Assembly: GCF_030269925.1 (NCBI RefSeq) | Contig: NC_085119.1 | Location: forward strand, 9,957,001-10,021,000 | Reading direction: 5' to 3' | Source of the DNA: Bombyx mori | Lineage: Eukaryota; Arthropoda; Insecta; Lepidoptera; Bombycidae | DNA length: 64,000 nucleotides | Part shown: piece after piece, positions 33,573 to 44,992 of the stretch | Position numbering within the stretch: the stretch's first letter is position 1 | How the letters are laid out: each line of letters opens with the position of its first letter | The notes under the pieces: model-generated | Seen by the model: the letters and a program-made list of their open reading frames with translations, nothing else | Told to the model about the DNA's origin: nothing | Databases searched by the model: none | Translations under genes and position numbers: made by a program

Positions 33573-36483
33573 ATGGTAAGTAGTATTTTTTCCAAAGACG
33601 AATTTGCTGGTCCTTTTTTTGTTAATTCTTAGGTTTGTTCGAGTCATAAACGCGATTAAACGTTACTGTACTACTTAATTTTTCATTTATTTGGAATAAC
33701 AAGTTTCAGACATTTTGAGAACTATTTTACTTATACGGGATATCGTTATTAGACGTAAATAAAATCCAAAGCTAAGAAATTTCAATACCTCATAAGAGAC
33801 CCTAATATTAAAATATTATTCTTTTAATTTCAATTTCCAATACCAATTCCTTCTAGTTCTAATATCATCCCTAATATTTTGCTTTGTTTTGAACCAATCA
33901 CTATGTTTTTGCAAAGTCATAATAATGATATATGCCAATTTTTCAGAGTTTCGGACTACCACCCCTTAAAGTAAAGCCAGAACATGATGACAATGGTGTC
34001 AAGATTCAAGAAAATACTTTTGGTATCCGTGACCCCATGATTGCCGGTTTAGGTGCCACAAGACCTAAACTAGGTTTTGTACATCCACTAGAAGCATCTG
34101 AGAAAAATGTATGTTATATATTTATGTATGTTATGTAAAAATGTGTCTATTGGGGAAAAGAAACATATAATATGTTTCTTTTCCAATTTAAGTTTTTGCA
34201 TTACATGCTTCTGTCTATTAATTTTTCAACTAGTACAGCAATTTAATACAGTTATTGGCATAACTTCTATATTGCAGAATATTCTAAAGTACAATCTCAA
34301 ACAGTTTTTTATTTAAAAAAAATGGATCCAATCAATGCCTTAGGCATTGATTATGTCAATGTCACAGGTTAAGGTGAGAAGGGCTTTGGGTATCAGACTT
34401 CAGGCATTACCGTAATAACTATGTCTAATTTCACACACAACAATTTACTATATAACTACTTTTACAAATGCTCAGATGGTGCAGAGAAACAAACACAAGC
34501 ACAAGTAGATAGTTGCGAAGCAAAAGGTAAAAGAAAGTCTAGGCACAGAAGAATCTATAAGTTGTATACATTAAACATTGACAAGAACTTTAACGGTAGT
34601 AACAAGTGTATGCATGTTAAAGTGTTGTGATTTCTGCAGACGATCGGAGCAAGAATCTGCAGCAGTGCACCTAGCGCTGTTCACTCACACTTGCAATCTG
34701 AGCAATTATGTGTGTAAGTCCGCACACTGAGTATCTGCTGGCCAACTTAAATACAAATTAAATATACGAAAGGACCAGTGCTTGATTAACTCAGAAATGA
34801 ATATTCTTCCCCATTTATGCTAGGTTACTTAGAACATTATTTCCTTCTGGCTTTTAGGCAGATCACGAAAAATTACACCGTGAATGTAAATAAGACTTAA
34901 TTTGAGAAACATATTTGAATTTCAGTACCATTTAAATGAAGAGAAACTGAATCTAGCGATGCTGCGCAATGTCCAAGGTCTACATGCGCCAATGAAAATT
35001 ACAATGGAGAGGAAGTTTGCGAGTAAGGTATGAATACTGAGGAAGCTATTTAAAATATAACTTACTGGTGGTAACATGTAGTGTGGCAGCAAGGGAAGAT
35101 GCCATGATCCTGACTGTTTCTGCTGCAAAGTAGTCTTACTTTCTAATTTCAAACCTAGACACATCCTTATGGATGCATCAGATCCAATAACTCTTGCATT
35201 AGACACCTTCAGCTCTGACACTACGAACAGGCTTAGGGACCCCGGTAACCATACTCGCTTTGGCAAAGAATTAGACATTGCGATACCGATCAGGTAGTAG
35301 ATTCATTCGGAAAGCAGCTGCTCTTGAGTTGTTAGGTCTTCTTTGGAGGCGCTCAGGCAGCTGTTAGCCAATTCCACCCTTCTTGGATAAGCCTTTGCTC
35401 GCCAACCTGTCCTGGTGAAACTGGAAAGGCCTCTGGGGATGGCCCAAATGCCTAATTAGGTAGGTAAGGTAATTCTTCAAGCATAAAAAACTGATTTGAA
35501 GAGTGGAATAGACATTGTTCAATATAAAATAAGATTTTAACCTCAGGTCTATGTAGTGATAATAATGTTATGGTGTTTGCTAATCATTTAATATATGTAA
35601 GCTCTTTCACCCATCAAATGCGAATAAAAAATTAAATCACTGTTCAAATTAATGTATACTAAATTCAAATGCAAAATAAAATTTTAACTTTCAGGACTTT
35701 TCTATTGAACCAAATGTATGGATGTACTTATAACTCACAAAAAATAATTACTTAAATGTCATGTACATATTACTTAACGGCATCATCATATATTTATATT
35801 TTTTATGATATGATTTGAGATACCAGTGGTTCTTGTATGATAATTGATATTAGTGTTCAACCCCAGCTATTTATTCAGTTGGGCCACCATCATTGCTACC
35901 ATATTTTCCTGCCTCGCTCACCCTAATTCCTCGCTAACTAACCAGTACTAACCATAGAGTGAGCAGAGTGACAAATAGAGCAATCTGACATTATCACTAA
36001 AAGAATTTGTTTTTATTCAATGCAACAGAGATGTGGCATCATATGTACTATAGTACCTTCATGTACTTGTATACATAATAACTTCACCTCACCTCAATGC
36101 TTTCTGAGCAGCACTGACATAAGCTGTTTCTAGGACTATGGACTTATGGATACTCATTAATTACCAGTGCTTGGTAGCCTAGCACTGATGATCTACATTA
36201 ACAGCAAAAAATTAGTCCACAGCTTAAAAACTGAATTTATATAAAATCAGAAACAGAAGAATTGATAAAATTAGAGTAAAATGAAGCCATAAATGTGTTT
36301 TTAAGAAATTGTCTATTGCAGGTTGGACGTCTACCCTTTCTGCCCAGTTCTAATCTCCAACATGATGTTTTAACTGGCAGATACATAGATATTGGTTTTG
36401 AAGACATTCTCAACACACGTGATCTATGTGAAACTGCCGGTCAGCCACACGCTGTCATAGAGAGATCACTTGGACTTCTTTAA
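33573..36483 (+). CDS. POMP: Proteasome maturation protein POMP/Ump1 (142 aa)
   Basis: Seen: exons 33573-33575 (the ATG alone), 33947-34108, 34926-35027 and 36322-36483, all phase 0, GT..AG introns, 142 codons plus stop. The product keeps the family landmarks: KLGFVHPLEASEKN, then NEEKLNLAMLRNVQGLHAPM, then RLPFLPSSNLQHDVL and IGFEDIL, ending in HAVIERSLGLL. Length equals the usual 140 or so residues. Family knowledge: POMP is the chaperone that joins proteasome half-mers in assembly of the 20S core, recruits beta subunits and is degraded as the first substrate. The N-terminal third is poorly conserved, as is normal. The ATG exon is chosen because ACAATG is followed at once by the donor GTAAGT and because MSFGLP fits an insect N-terminus; an in-frame ATG at 33932 in the intron is the alternative. 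Confidence 0.9.
35320..35470 (+). mobile_element. Jockey-like LINE 3' end fragment
   Basis: GTTAGGTCTTCTTTGGAGGC, CTTTGCTCGCCAACCTGTCC and GGTGAAACTGGAAAGGCC match 42655-42795 and, reversed, 54085-54225. It lies in POMP intron 3. Confidence 0.8.
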
Positions 36484-36511
36484 CTTTGCGCATCTTGTAA
36501 ATCTTATTTGT

Positions 36512-36524
36512 AATAAATAATAAA
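36512..36524 (+). terminator. Overlapping AATAAA poly(A) signals of POMP
   Basis: AATAAATAATAAA contains two AATAAA hexamers 29 and 36 bases after the POMP stop codon. Confidence 0.65.
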
Positions 36525-36875
36525 ATGAAATGTTTTTAATATAATGGGATGTATAATCTCTGAAATCCATTTAAAATGTGTAGCTGTAAAATACTACTCA
36601 ATGCAAGTAGTATAAAATTTGCAATTCATATTAAAAGGTATTTGAAATAAAAATAATGGTTACCGTTTGTTCCATGTGGCATAAAAATTATATTGTAGTG
36701 TTACATCTATCGGGCTAATTATATTCAGTATTATTTGTATATTTTAATACATTTTTTAATTGCCACTAGGTAGACTATATGAATGATCCCACATCGCGTC
36801 TGATGGTGAATAGGCATAGTCGTTACCACGCAGATACGTAGCGGGAAGAATCCTCTGACCTATCATTCAATTTAT

Positions 36876-37145
36876 ATCTATACTAATATTATAAAGAGTT
36901 TCCTCTTTATAATATTATAAAGAGTTTCCTCTTTATAATATTAGTATATGATTTGTTTGTTTGTTTGTTTCGAATAGGCTCCGAAACTACTGGACCGATT
37001 TGAAAAATTCTTTTTCCATTAGAAGCCGACATTGTCCCTGACGAACATAGGCTACTTTTTAAAAAAAAAAAAAATATTTTATTTTTTTGGTTTCATGTGT
37101 GTTTTAATGTTTCCGAAGCGAAGCGAGGGCGGGTCGCTAGTATGT
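36876..37145 (-). mobile_element. RTE-like 3' end repeat with duplicated terminus
   Basis: Minus-strand copy of the repeat also seen on plus at 44766-44992: CTAGCGACCCGCCCTCGCTT, CGGTCCAGTAGTTTCGGAG and the end TATAATATTAGTATA. Its terminus is duplicated as a palindrome at 36881-36957. It lies between POMP and URAD. Confidence 0.8.
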
Positions 37146-37191
37146 TATAACTTGTTAAATGTATTAATGAAGAAATCATACACAATGAAAA

Positions 37192-37197
37192 TTTATT
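37192..37197 (-). terminator. AATAAA poly(A) signal of URAD
   Basis: AATAAA on the minus strand about 33 bases beyond the URAD stop at 37232-37230. Confidence 0.6.
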
Positions 37198-37229
37198 GAA
37201 TTTTGGTTCATTACAATGCATGAGAAAGG

Positions 37230-39648
37230 TTAATTCTCGTCAACAATGTCATAGATTCTATATCTGCATATCTTTTTCACTTCATTTAATGCAGTTTGAT
37301 ATTCCTGGAAAGACGAGTTTTTCAATCGGATTTGCAGGCCTTCTAATATTGATGCTACTTTATTCTCCCTTGCACATACAATGAATGGAAATCCAAATTT
37401 TTCTTTGTAACTGCAAAATAATAATTAATACATTGAACACGAGTGAGTGGCGATCTTAAAGGGGATGGCCCATTTTAGGCCCAAAGCGGACAATAGATTA
37501 TAGAAAAAATACTTAGTGCATTAATTTTGTCATAAATAAATATGCATTTACTTTCTTGCAAATAAGCGCCACTATAGTTTACAATAAGTAGTTTAAAAAA
37601 AGTAACTCTATTGAAAAAACAAGGATTTTTATTTTTGCGGGAAAAATATTGCCAGCTTCAAATCCTTTTACGTATGAAGTAAATATTTTGAGTATATAAA
37701 TAAAACATATAAATAAATCATTTTAAGTATTATCATTAATCAAACGATTTTAATGGATTTTATGCACATAAAATAACATCGAAGACATACCCATTGGACT
37801 TTAACTTGTAACTATACTTGAGACCTTAGAACTTATATCTCAAGGTGGGTGGCGCATTTACGTTGTAGATGTATGTGGGCTCGAGTAACCACTTAGCAAC
37901 ACCAGGGTGGCTGTGAGTTCGCCCACCCATCTAAACAATAAAAAAAACTTTACTAGTATTGTTATTTAAATATGTGCAACTAAAACAAAAACATAAAAAA
38001 TAATGTGTACTCGTAAAAAAAAGATTAAGATATAAATCAATTATCGGTTATTTAAAAAAATAATCGATATATGAATTTCATGTAATTATTTTTCTTTATA
38101 CTGACAACACTGAATTTAATCTGACTGACTGACACTTCGCTTGCTGCTGGTGTTGTGCTTGCGTACAAAATGGATGTGTTTTGATTTTTCTTCAATTTAT
38201 TTTACTTTTATCAATAACGTTTCATACTACGACTAAAAAACATTGTGTGAATTGTGGTTTTACCCTGACCGAGATTTAAAACCGTGTATATGCTCTCCTT
38301 TGCTATTTTTAGATGATACTAATTGTGTATGAAGATGAAGAAAATATAGATATTTAAAGAATTAAGTGTGTTTTTATACCCTATTGGATAAAAATACATT
38401 AGGAACATCTTAAACATTAAGAAAAGAAAAGTTCTTGAAGTATCTCACAATCCGACACTTATTTATATAGAAAATTAACCTCAAAACGAGTTTTTATTTT
38501 TATTATATTTTTTATAATAGTGGCGTCAATTTCAATATATTTTTTAGATATCCAATACATTTAAGAATTTGAATCAGTACATTTTTATAGTAATATTTGA
38601 TGTCCATTTTGGGCCTAGCACACTATGGAGAGTGGGCAATCCCCTTTATGTAATTACTAGCTGACCCGGCAAACGTTTTGCCATGTATGATTTGAAGAGA
38701 ATTTCTAGGGTAGAAAAAAAAATGTCTTATTGTAAATCTGTAAGGATGTGGTAAATGAGTGAAAGAGGCATGTAGCACTGTGAATGATGAGGGAATATAA
38801 TCATAAGAAACTAAAAATTTGTCCAAGAAATAAAAAATAAATGTTAGGGGTAGACAACCCTTATCACTTAGGGGTATGAAAAATAAATGGTAGCCGATTC
38901 TCAGACCTACTGAACATGTATATAACATTTTATAAAAATCGGTCAAACCGTTTCAACATTGTGACATGAGAATTTTATTTAAAAGATCTATAGTGGTGAC
39001 AATAAACAGACGCTAAAGCTGATCAACCTCCAGTACATAAACTGCACAGTACGCCAATGTGTAATTATTATGATCTGATATAACATGAATTTATGTACAT
39101 TATTATAAATTTAATGATCCCTTAGTGTCGAACGTTCAACTTTATAAAATTATCTTAACGGCCCGCTTTCCGTGATAAAATAGTGTAAAGCGCCATCTAT
39201 TAACATTTTTGTAAAATATGTTTAAGTAGAGCTATACACGTATTTTAAATGCTTATGGAAGTCTACAGATGTCACTAGTACAAATAGCTCATATTAGAAG
39301 TATGCTTTGACAGTATCGAGTTAAATGTTAAGTGTATTACTGTCTATGGTATCGAGCACAGGTATGATCATGGTTGGACGTGAGTTTTAATTACATACAT
39401 ACACCATAACAATGTAACAATATTTTTTGGCATTGCTGAAGTCCATGGGCGTCGATAACAACTCGCCATCAGGTGGGCCGTATGTTTGTCTGCCTACAAG
39501 GGAATAAAAGAAAAAAAATTCAATGGTGCTGAAGATTATCCGTCTTGGAACGAATCCTTAATGCGGCTTGAGGTTTAGTAGTGGAGATTGTCAGCGTTAT
39601 GCTTCCTCTCCTCTCCTCCATGTGTCTCTCTCTCTCTCTCGCTCTCTC

Positions 39649-39694
<46 letters not shown>

Positions 39695-41948
39695 GCTCTC
39701 TCCTTCTCTCTCTCCTTCTCGAGTTGCGTGTGCATGCGTATATCGACCCGAACTCAAAAGCCTCCTTGCCACCAGAGATCCCCCTCTATCCCCAAAAAAG
39801 TACTTAGCATTTCTAGATTTCTGGCATAATACCATTAACGTAGGCACTTTAGGGTTAAATTTAATATTTAATTTACTTGTTGGTCCCTTTTTGTTTGTCT
39901 GTCGAGCGCCAACAAAAACCTAATGATTCCATGAAGCTTTTTGTGATTAAATAAAAGCAGGATATCAACTGCATTGGAGTACACCTTTTACATAAGGTTG
40001 AAATATCTGCCATACCTTCTACCACAGTGACACCACACCACAGTCTACCACAGACTCGTGTCTCTTCGGCGATCGGACACGTGGGCATAAATTTGGTGAT
40101 GGATTTGACTTTCCGCTTAATAATTAACCCCAGCCCCAACACGTGGAGTGATAATCGCATGAGCCTCCGCACCCATAAAATCTATATATAAAGTACTTTA
40201 CTATCTCTCTCTCTAGCAGAAATTAAATCCGAACAGTGACAGAAACCCCAGTCACCTTTTAAAAATTAGGAACTTGTTCCATTGAACTGCCCTCCTTGTT
40301 GATTTTCTTATTACTTTTGTTCGTAAACGAAAGTAATCACCGTCGCTTATGGAAATCAGCAATACCAGGGGCACAGCCAAGCCGCGGCCTGTCTTGTAGC
40401 CATTTAAAAGCGTAGTCATATGATATTACTCATATTCAATTTTGAAGTCGTCGTGGCCTAAAGGATAAAACGTCTGGTGCATTCGTATCAAGCGATGCAA
40501 CGGTGTTCGAATCCCGCAGGCGGTTACTAATTTTTCTAATGAAATACGTACTTAACAAATGTTAACGATTGACTTCCACGGTGAAGGAATAACATCGTAT
40601 AATAAAAATCAAACCCGCTAATTTGCGTAATTACTGGTGGTAGGACCTCTTCTGAGTCCGCAAGGTTAGGTACCACCACCCTGCCTATTTCTGCCGTGAA
40701 GCTGTAATGCGTTTCGGTTTGAAGGGTGGGGCAGCCGTTGTAACTATACTGAGACCTTAGAACTTATATCTCAAGGTGGGTGGCGCATTTACCTTGTAGA
40801 TGTCTTATGTGCTCCAGTAACCCCTTAACACCAGGTGGGCGGGCTGTGTGCTATCCATCTAAGCAATAAAAAATCCCTTTGGACCAAAGCAACACTCGCA
40901 GAGGACCGCCCGCATTCTACCGCGTCCTCACAAGTGCAACCTATTCTGAGCAAAGTCATACGGGTACAGAAAGCTCCAAAAATTTGGGACATTCCTCGAA
41001 TTTTCTTCGAGGAATGTCCCAAATTGTCTTTCGGTTCACCCAGTTTATCTTACAGGCCCTCTCACCACGACAAAGAAGATAAACGATTGGGTGCTTAAGA
41101 CACAACACACACACACACACACACAATAATTTGTGTAAATAGGTACCTTTCATTATAATGGTTTATCAAACTTTTCTGTTCTGAATTCAATTGATTTAAA
41201 CCAGCAGAATTCTGCTCTTTTGTAGATTCTGGCGTTAACTCTCCCATTTGTGAAATCTTTCCGGCTAAATCTGGATGAAATTTGAATACCTTGTTCTTTT
41301 CTGTAAGCATTTACAAATAATTATTGTCGAACATTTTGTTTTCGCATTTCATTTCTTAACAACAAGTTGCAAAAACCACATTTCGAGATAATAAAATTAT
41401 ATCTACTAGTCTGGCTACTGTGATAAAAAAAAAAACATTAATCCACAAATTAATAATCAAAATGACACAACAGCAGTGTTGAATACGAATTGTTTAAAAC
41501 TTTCAAGTCCAGTTACCTTTTATACATTGTTATATTTTATACATACGATGTTCACATTTAATGAGTTCCCAGTGGAAAATCGTGGTAAGAGCCAATTGAA
41601 TAATAATATTTAGAAGGCATTACTTTTAAACATAGCGTCGAGATATATTTCACATAAAAATATTACCTACCAATAGAACATTTTACCATCAAACTATTCA
41701 CTGTATAAATTTGAAATAATTGAAAATAACATAATACTTAGTTCATGAATTCCAAACTGACCTGCCGTACTCAGCTCTTCCAAATAATTATCAAAAGCAG
41801 CACATAATTCTGTTGAATTATTAAATGGTCGTTTCTTCCCTACTTCTATCGCAGCTGCGGGATATAATTCAATTACGTTTCTAAACACATACTCAAAACG
41901 TTCGTCACTAAGAGCATTTACTTGTGAGATGTTAAGTAAAAACGACAT
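37230..41948 (-). CDS. URAD: OHCU decarboxylase, URAD (173 aa)
   Basis: Seen: exons 41948-41762, 41300-41147 and 37410-37230, GT..AG introns, phases 1 and 2, 173 codons plus stop. Motifs: FKFHPDLAGK, LTPESTKEQNSAG, YKEKFGFPFIVCAR and ALNEVKKICRYRI. Family knowledge: 2-oxo-4-hydroxy-4-carboxy-5-ureidoimidazoline decarboxylase converts OHCU to S-allantoin, the third step of urate oxidation after uricase and HIU hydrolase. The catalytic His, Glu and Arg of the zebrafish enzyme (positions 67, 87, 161 from memory) fall at His71, Glu91 and Arg165 here, all shifted by four, so activity is expected. No C-terminal peroxisomal SKL-type signal is present (ends IVDEN). A 24-base duplication gives a second in-frame ATG at 41972, adding eight residues. 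Intron 2 is 3.7 kb and full of repeats. Confidence 0.92.
37806..37949 (+). mobile_element. Bm1-type SINE 3' end
   Basis: AACTATACTTGAGACCTTAG to CCATCTAAACAATAAAAAAA matches the last 140 bases of Bm1. It is in URAD intron 2. Confidence 0.85.
38655..39000 (+). mobile_element. RTE-like LINE tail
   Basis: It opens with ACTAGCTGACCCGGCAAACG and contains AAAATCGGTCAAACCGTTTC before an A/T-rich end; both are hallmarks of RTE-type tails in insect genomes. Compare 51758-52050. It is in URAD intron 2. Confidence 0.65.
39430..39512 (+). mobile_element. CR1-type LINE 3' end fragment
   Basis: GGCATTGCTGAAGTCCATGG to GTCTGCCTACAAGGGAATAA plus A tail. Confidence 0.8.
39629..39720. repeat. (CT)n microsatellite
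   Basis: About 90 bases of CT dinucleotides broken by occasional CG or CC. It creates several spurious open frames rich in Leu/Ser or Arg/Glu on both strands, which are not annotated. Confidence 0.95.
40335..40402 (-). mobile_element. CR1-type LINE fragment
   Basis: AATCACCGTCGCTTATGGAA to AGCCAAGCCGCGGCCTG is the reverse complement of the CR1 3' region, lacking its tail. Confidence 0.65.
40447..40872 (+). mobile_element. Nearly full-length Bm1-type SINE
   Basis: tRNA-like head GTCGTCGTGGCCTAAAGG, B box GGTGTTCGAATCC, body and tail CTAAGCAATAAAAAA. It is in URAD intron 2. Confidence 0.9.
40981..41025. repeat. Perfect 20-bp hairpin
   Basis: Arm AATTTGGGACATTCCTCGAA (40981-41000), five-base loop TTTTC, and the exact complementary arm (41006-41025). 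No terminal inverted repeat of a known element or tRNA explains it. It sits in URAD intron 2, about 120 bases before exon 2 in gene order. Confidence 0.9.
41101..41127. repeat. (AC)n microsatellite
   Basis: ACACAC run of about 25 bases, next to the donor side of URAD exon 2. Confidence 0.9.
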
Positions 41949-42224
41949 TGTATATGTAAGTAAAAACGACATTGTATATGTTGTATAATAAACGAAACTG
42001 ACACAAATACATCAAGTGAACTTGTTAGAACTCCTTTATCGGTACTTCGTTATCATGAATTCTCTTTGTCACATTCATTAAGTTCAACTAACGACGAACT
42101 TTATATCTTATCGAGCTCTAAGAACTAATTATAAACTAAAAAGTCAAAGAACTAATTATAAACGAAACTTTTTGTAGCTCGTTTTTATTTGTAAATGTTC
42201 GTGTATATGATGTGGCAGTGTGAT

Positions 42225-42465
42225 GTCAACCCGGAGAGCAGTAGGGTAACGGCTTTATCTATCAATAGTAATGAAAGCCATACGCCGTACCTGCGTACTG
42301 CGAACTCCATCTGGCATTGGTAAGGCGAATTGTAAGACCGCATAGGTAGATACCACCATCTTGCCATACCATGAACCAGCTTCAAACTGGATGTCGTCAT
42401 TACGCCGTGATGTCTATTGGCTCCAGGAACCATTTAATATCTGGTGGGACGTAAGCTCTTTCACA
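42225..42465 (+). mobile_element. Diverged Bm1-like SINE
   Basis: GGCGAATTGTAAGACCGCA, GGTAGATACCACCATCTTGCC and TGGCTCCAGGAACCATTTAA keep the order of the Bm1 body and 3' end with many changes. Confidence 0.6.
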
Positions 42466-42654
42466 TAAAAATATTCTTCCTGCACGTCTGATGGGAAACG
42501 AAGCATTTATTTCTCCATACCTGATATACATAATTCTATGGGAGTCGGCTCTCCTATTCCGAACGCGTTACATACCTATATCCAACTTAATCCTCATTTG
42601 TCATAACTGTTTGCCCTCTTAGTAATATTAGGCCACTAGGATCAAATATCACCT

Positions 42655-42795
42655 GAGTTGTTAGGTCTCCTTCGGAGGCGCTCGGGCAGCTGTTAGCAAA
42701 TGATACCCCTCCTTGCTGAGCCTTTGCTCGCCCACCTGTCCTGGTGAAACTGGACATGCCCCCGGGCCACCAGTAATCCTTCAATCCTAAAAAAA
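42655..42795 (+). mobile_element. Jockey-like LINE 3' end fragment
   Basis: GTTAGGTCTCCTTCGGAGGC to GGCCACCAGTAATCCTTCAA matches the 3' end of the element at 54062-55196 in opposite orientation. Confidence 0.85.
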
Positions 42796-42945
42796 CAAAT
42801 ATCTCCACGTCGAGATATCACCTCATTGTCTTTTTATCCGTTTTTATTGGAGGTACTAATTCAGGTGGTTGGCCTATCATGATAAATGCCATAGCATTAC
42901 AGTATACCAAATATTTTACTGGAGGAAGGACGTCTCGTCAGCAGC

Positions 42946-43130
42946 CCGGGCTCCACCACACTGCCTATTTCTGCTGTAAAGCAGCAATGCGTTACGGTTT
43001 GAAGGGTGAGGCCGCCTTTGCACTACAGAACTAAGACTTAGAAGTAAAGTCTCAAGAGGGGTGGCGACATTTACGTTTTTTGATTACTATGTGATCCAGT
43101 TACCACTTAAAACCAGGTGGGTAATAAAAA
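42946..43130 (+). mobile_element. Bm1-type SINE 3' half, diverged
   Basis: CTGCCTATTTCTGCTGTAAA, GCGTTACGGTTTGAAGGGTG and TTACCACTTAAAACCAGGTG follow the Bm1 order; the tail is AATAAAAAA. Confidence 0.75.
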
Positions 43131-44009
43131 AATATCAAAGAATATCTGTATTAGACATATTTTATTGTTTAAAATAATTAGCACCTACACGCATTACACA
43201 GGAAAACGCACAACAGTTGGGCTTATCGCTAAAACTATTTTATTCTTCTTTTTTTCATGACTTACTTAAATTGCAAATTTTATTTTAGTATATTCATTTC
43301 GCAAACATTACTAATTCGAACAAAAATTAATATAACTCAATGTATTACGTGTCTCTCTTACATGCTACCAATCACAGTCAAGACTGTGACCGGGAATCCA
43401 GCATTATTCAAAAATTAAAGTCATAGATAAACGAGGCGATAAAAACAGTGGCGGATACATAACTAATATTTCATCCTCTTCTTTTTTTTATTAAAAGTAT
43501 TGGCTCCAACACCTTAGGCACTGATTTTGCCAATGTCACAGTATGCACAAAAATGACCGGTGCTTAGAGAAAAGAAAAACTAAATACAAATAAATTTGAT
43601 CAGTTTTTCTATGCGCGAATCTGTGATTTTAAAAACAGCACATCCTCTTCTAATGTTAGCGGTAGTATTCGCGGCTGGCAGAAATATTCCCCAGACAGGG
43701 ACGACTTTACAATTTATATCTCCGATAAAATTCATCACAGATTATACCTATCTATTATACCTACCTATAACCTAGATTAGTTGATTACAAAAAAAAACCT
43801 TTTTGTTATACTTAAAATAATTGAAAATTTTCCAATCAAAGTAGTGATAAACATAGTTGAGGTGCTTTATTTTGATAATTGTACACTTGAGACAGCGTAC
43901 ACAATTTCCTTTCTTACAAAAAAAAAAAACAAAAACAAAATAACAACATCACCTTGTTGTTACCTCCTATCAATCCAAAACCTAAAATGTTAAATTCGGC
44001 TAAAGGACT

Positions 44010-44275
44010 CACGCGCCTCCTGACGCACAGCAGCACTAAATTTCGAGGTAAAGAGAAACAAAAGCGACGTTTATGTGTCAGTTGTATCGAGCTGGCGTCG
44101 TCGAGAGGTGAATAAATCAGCGGGAAGCGTTGAGGCGGAATGTCGCAAACGAGGCCTTAGGGAGGGCTGGCGGGTTGCCGCAACTCGCGACAAATTGCCA
44201 CGGGGGAGATGTGTCGCCTCGCACAAATATCGCGCCATGGTTAGGGTCGCTAAATCTCGGCAGTTATAAAAAGAA
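44010..44275. promoter_or_regulatory. GC-rich non-coding island 1
   Basis: A CG-rich unique stretch (GCTGGCGTCGTCGAGAGG, CGGGTTGCCGCAACTCGCG) in AT-rich DNA. Short frames on both strands overlap each other and show no family motif. Possible enhancer or promoter; no direct evidence. Confidence 0.3.
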
Positions 44276-44765
44276 AATCTCACTTATTTTTGTTTTATCA
44301 AAAATGGAACAGGAAACAAAAGCTATTTTGACAATACCCGTCTTCAATAATATAAAGTTAAACTAGTAGACAGTCAAAATAGTAAGCCAGTTAGAACACC
44401 TAGTCATTTATACCCCAAAGCGGTTGGCACTAAAATTCAATAAAGTCGTCTATTCGCGAATAAAGATAACTATTTAGTTATTAAGCAATTTTAGATGCAA
44501 ATAATACTTCATAGTTTCCGTGATCATGGACTATGAAAACGCTTCTTCCTTACTAGTACCTAGGGTTGGCACAATTCAAATCGGTAGAAAAGATTGGAAA
44601 ATCGGGTAGGAATTAAAAAAAAGGTTCAGACAAAAAACAAGATCATGATATTGTTATGATATTGCAGACGGAAGGTGGAGAACCATAGTAGGTGGTCGCA
44701 AGTCGTATCAAATCAGAAATGACTAAACTGACCGTTATTATTTAAAACCCTTTGTTTTTTATTAC

Positions 44766-44992
44766 AGACTAGCGACCCGCCCTCGCTTCGCTTCGGAAAT
44801 ATTAAAACACACATGAAACCAAAAAATAAAAATAAAAAAAAATAAAAAAAAGTAGCCTATGTTCATCAGGGACAATGTCGGCTTCTAATGGAAAAAGAAT
44901 TTTTCAAATCGGTCCAGTAGTTTCGGAGTCTATTCGAAACAAACAAACAAACAAATCTTTCCTCTTTATAATATTAGTATAGATATAGACTA
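44766..44992 (+). mobile_element. RTE-like 3' end repeat
   Basis: ACTAGCGACCCGCCCTCGCT to TTTATAATATTAGTATAG; complementary over its length to 36876-37145. Confidence 0.85.

Noticed and set aside
34320..34370. Possible new repeat shared with 43495-43550 (GCCTTAGGCATTGAT, CCAATGTCACAG)
   Set aside because: Only about 40 bases are alike; too short to define an element here.
39520..39923. Arg/Glu-rich and Leu/Ser-rich frames on both strands
   Set aside because: Created by the (CT)n microsatellite.
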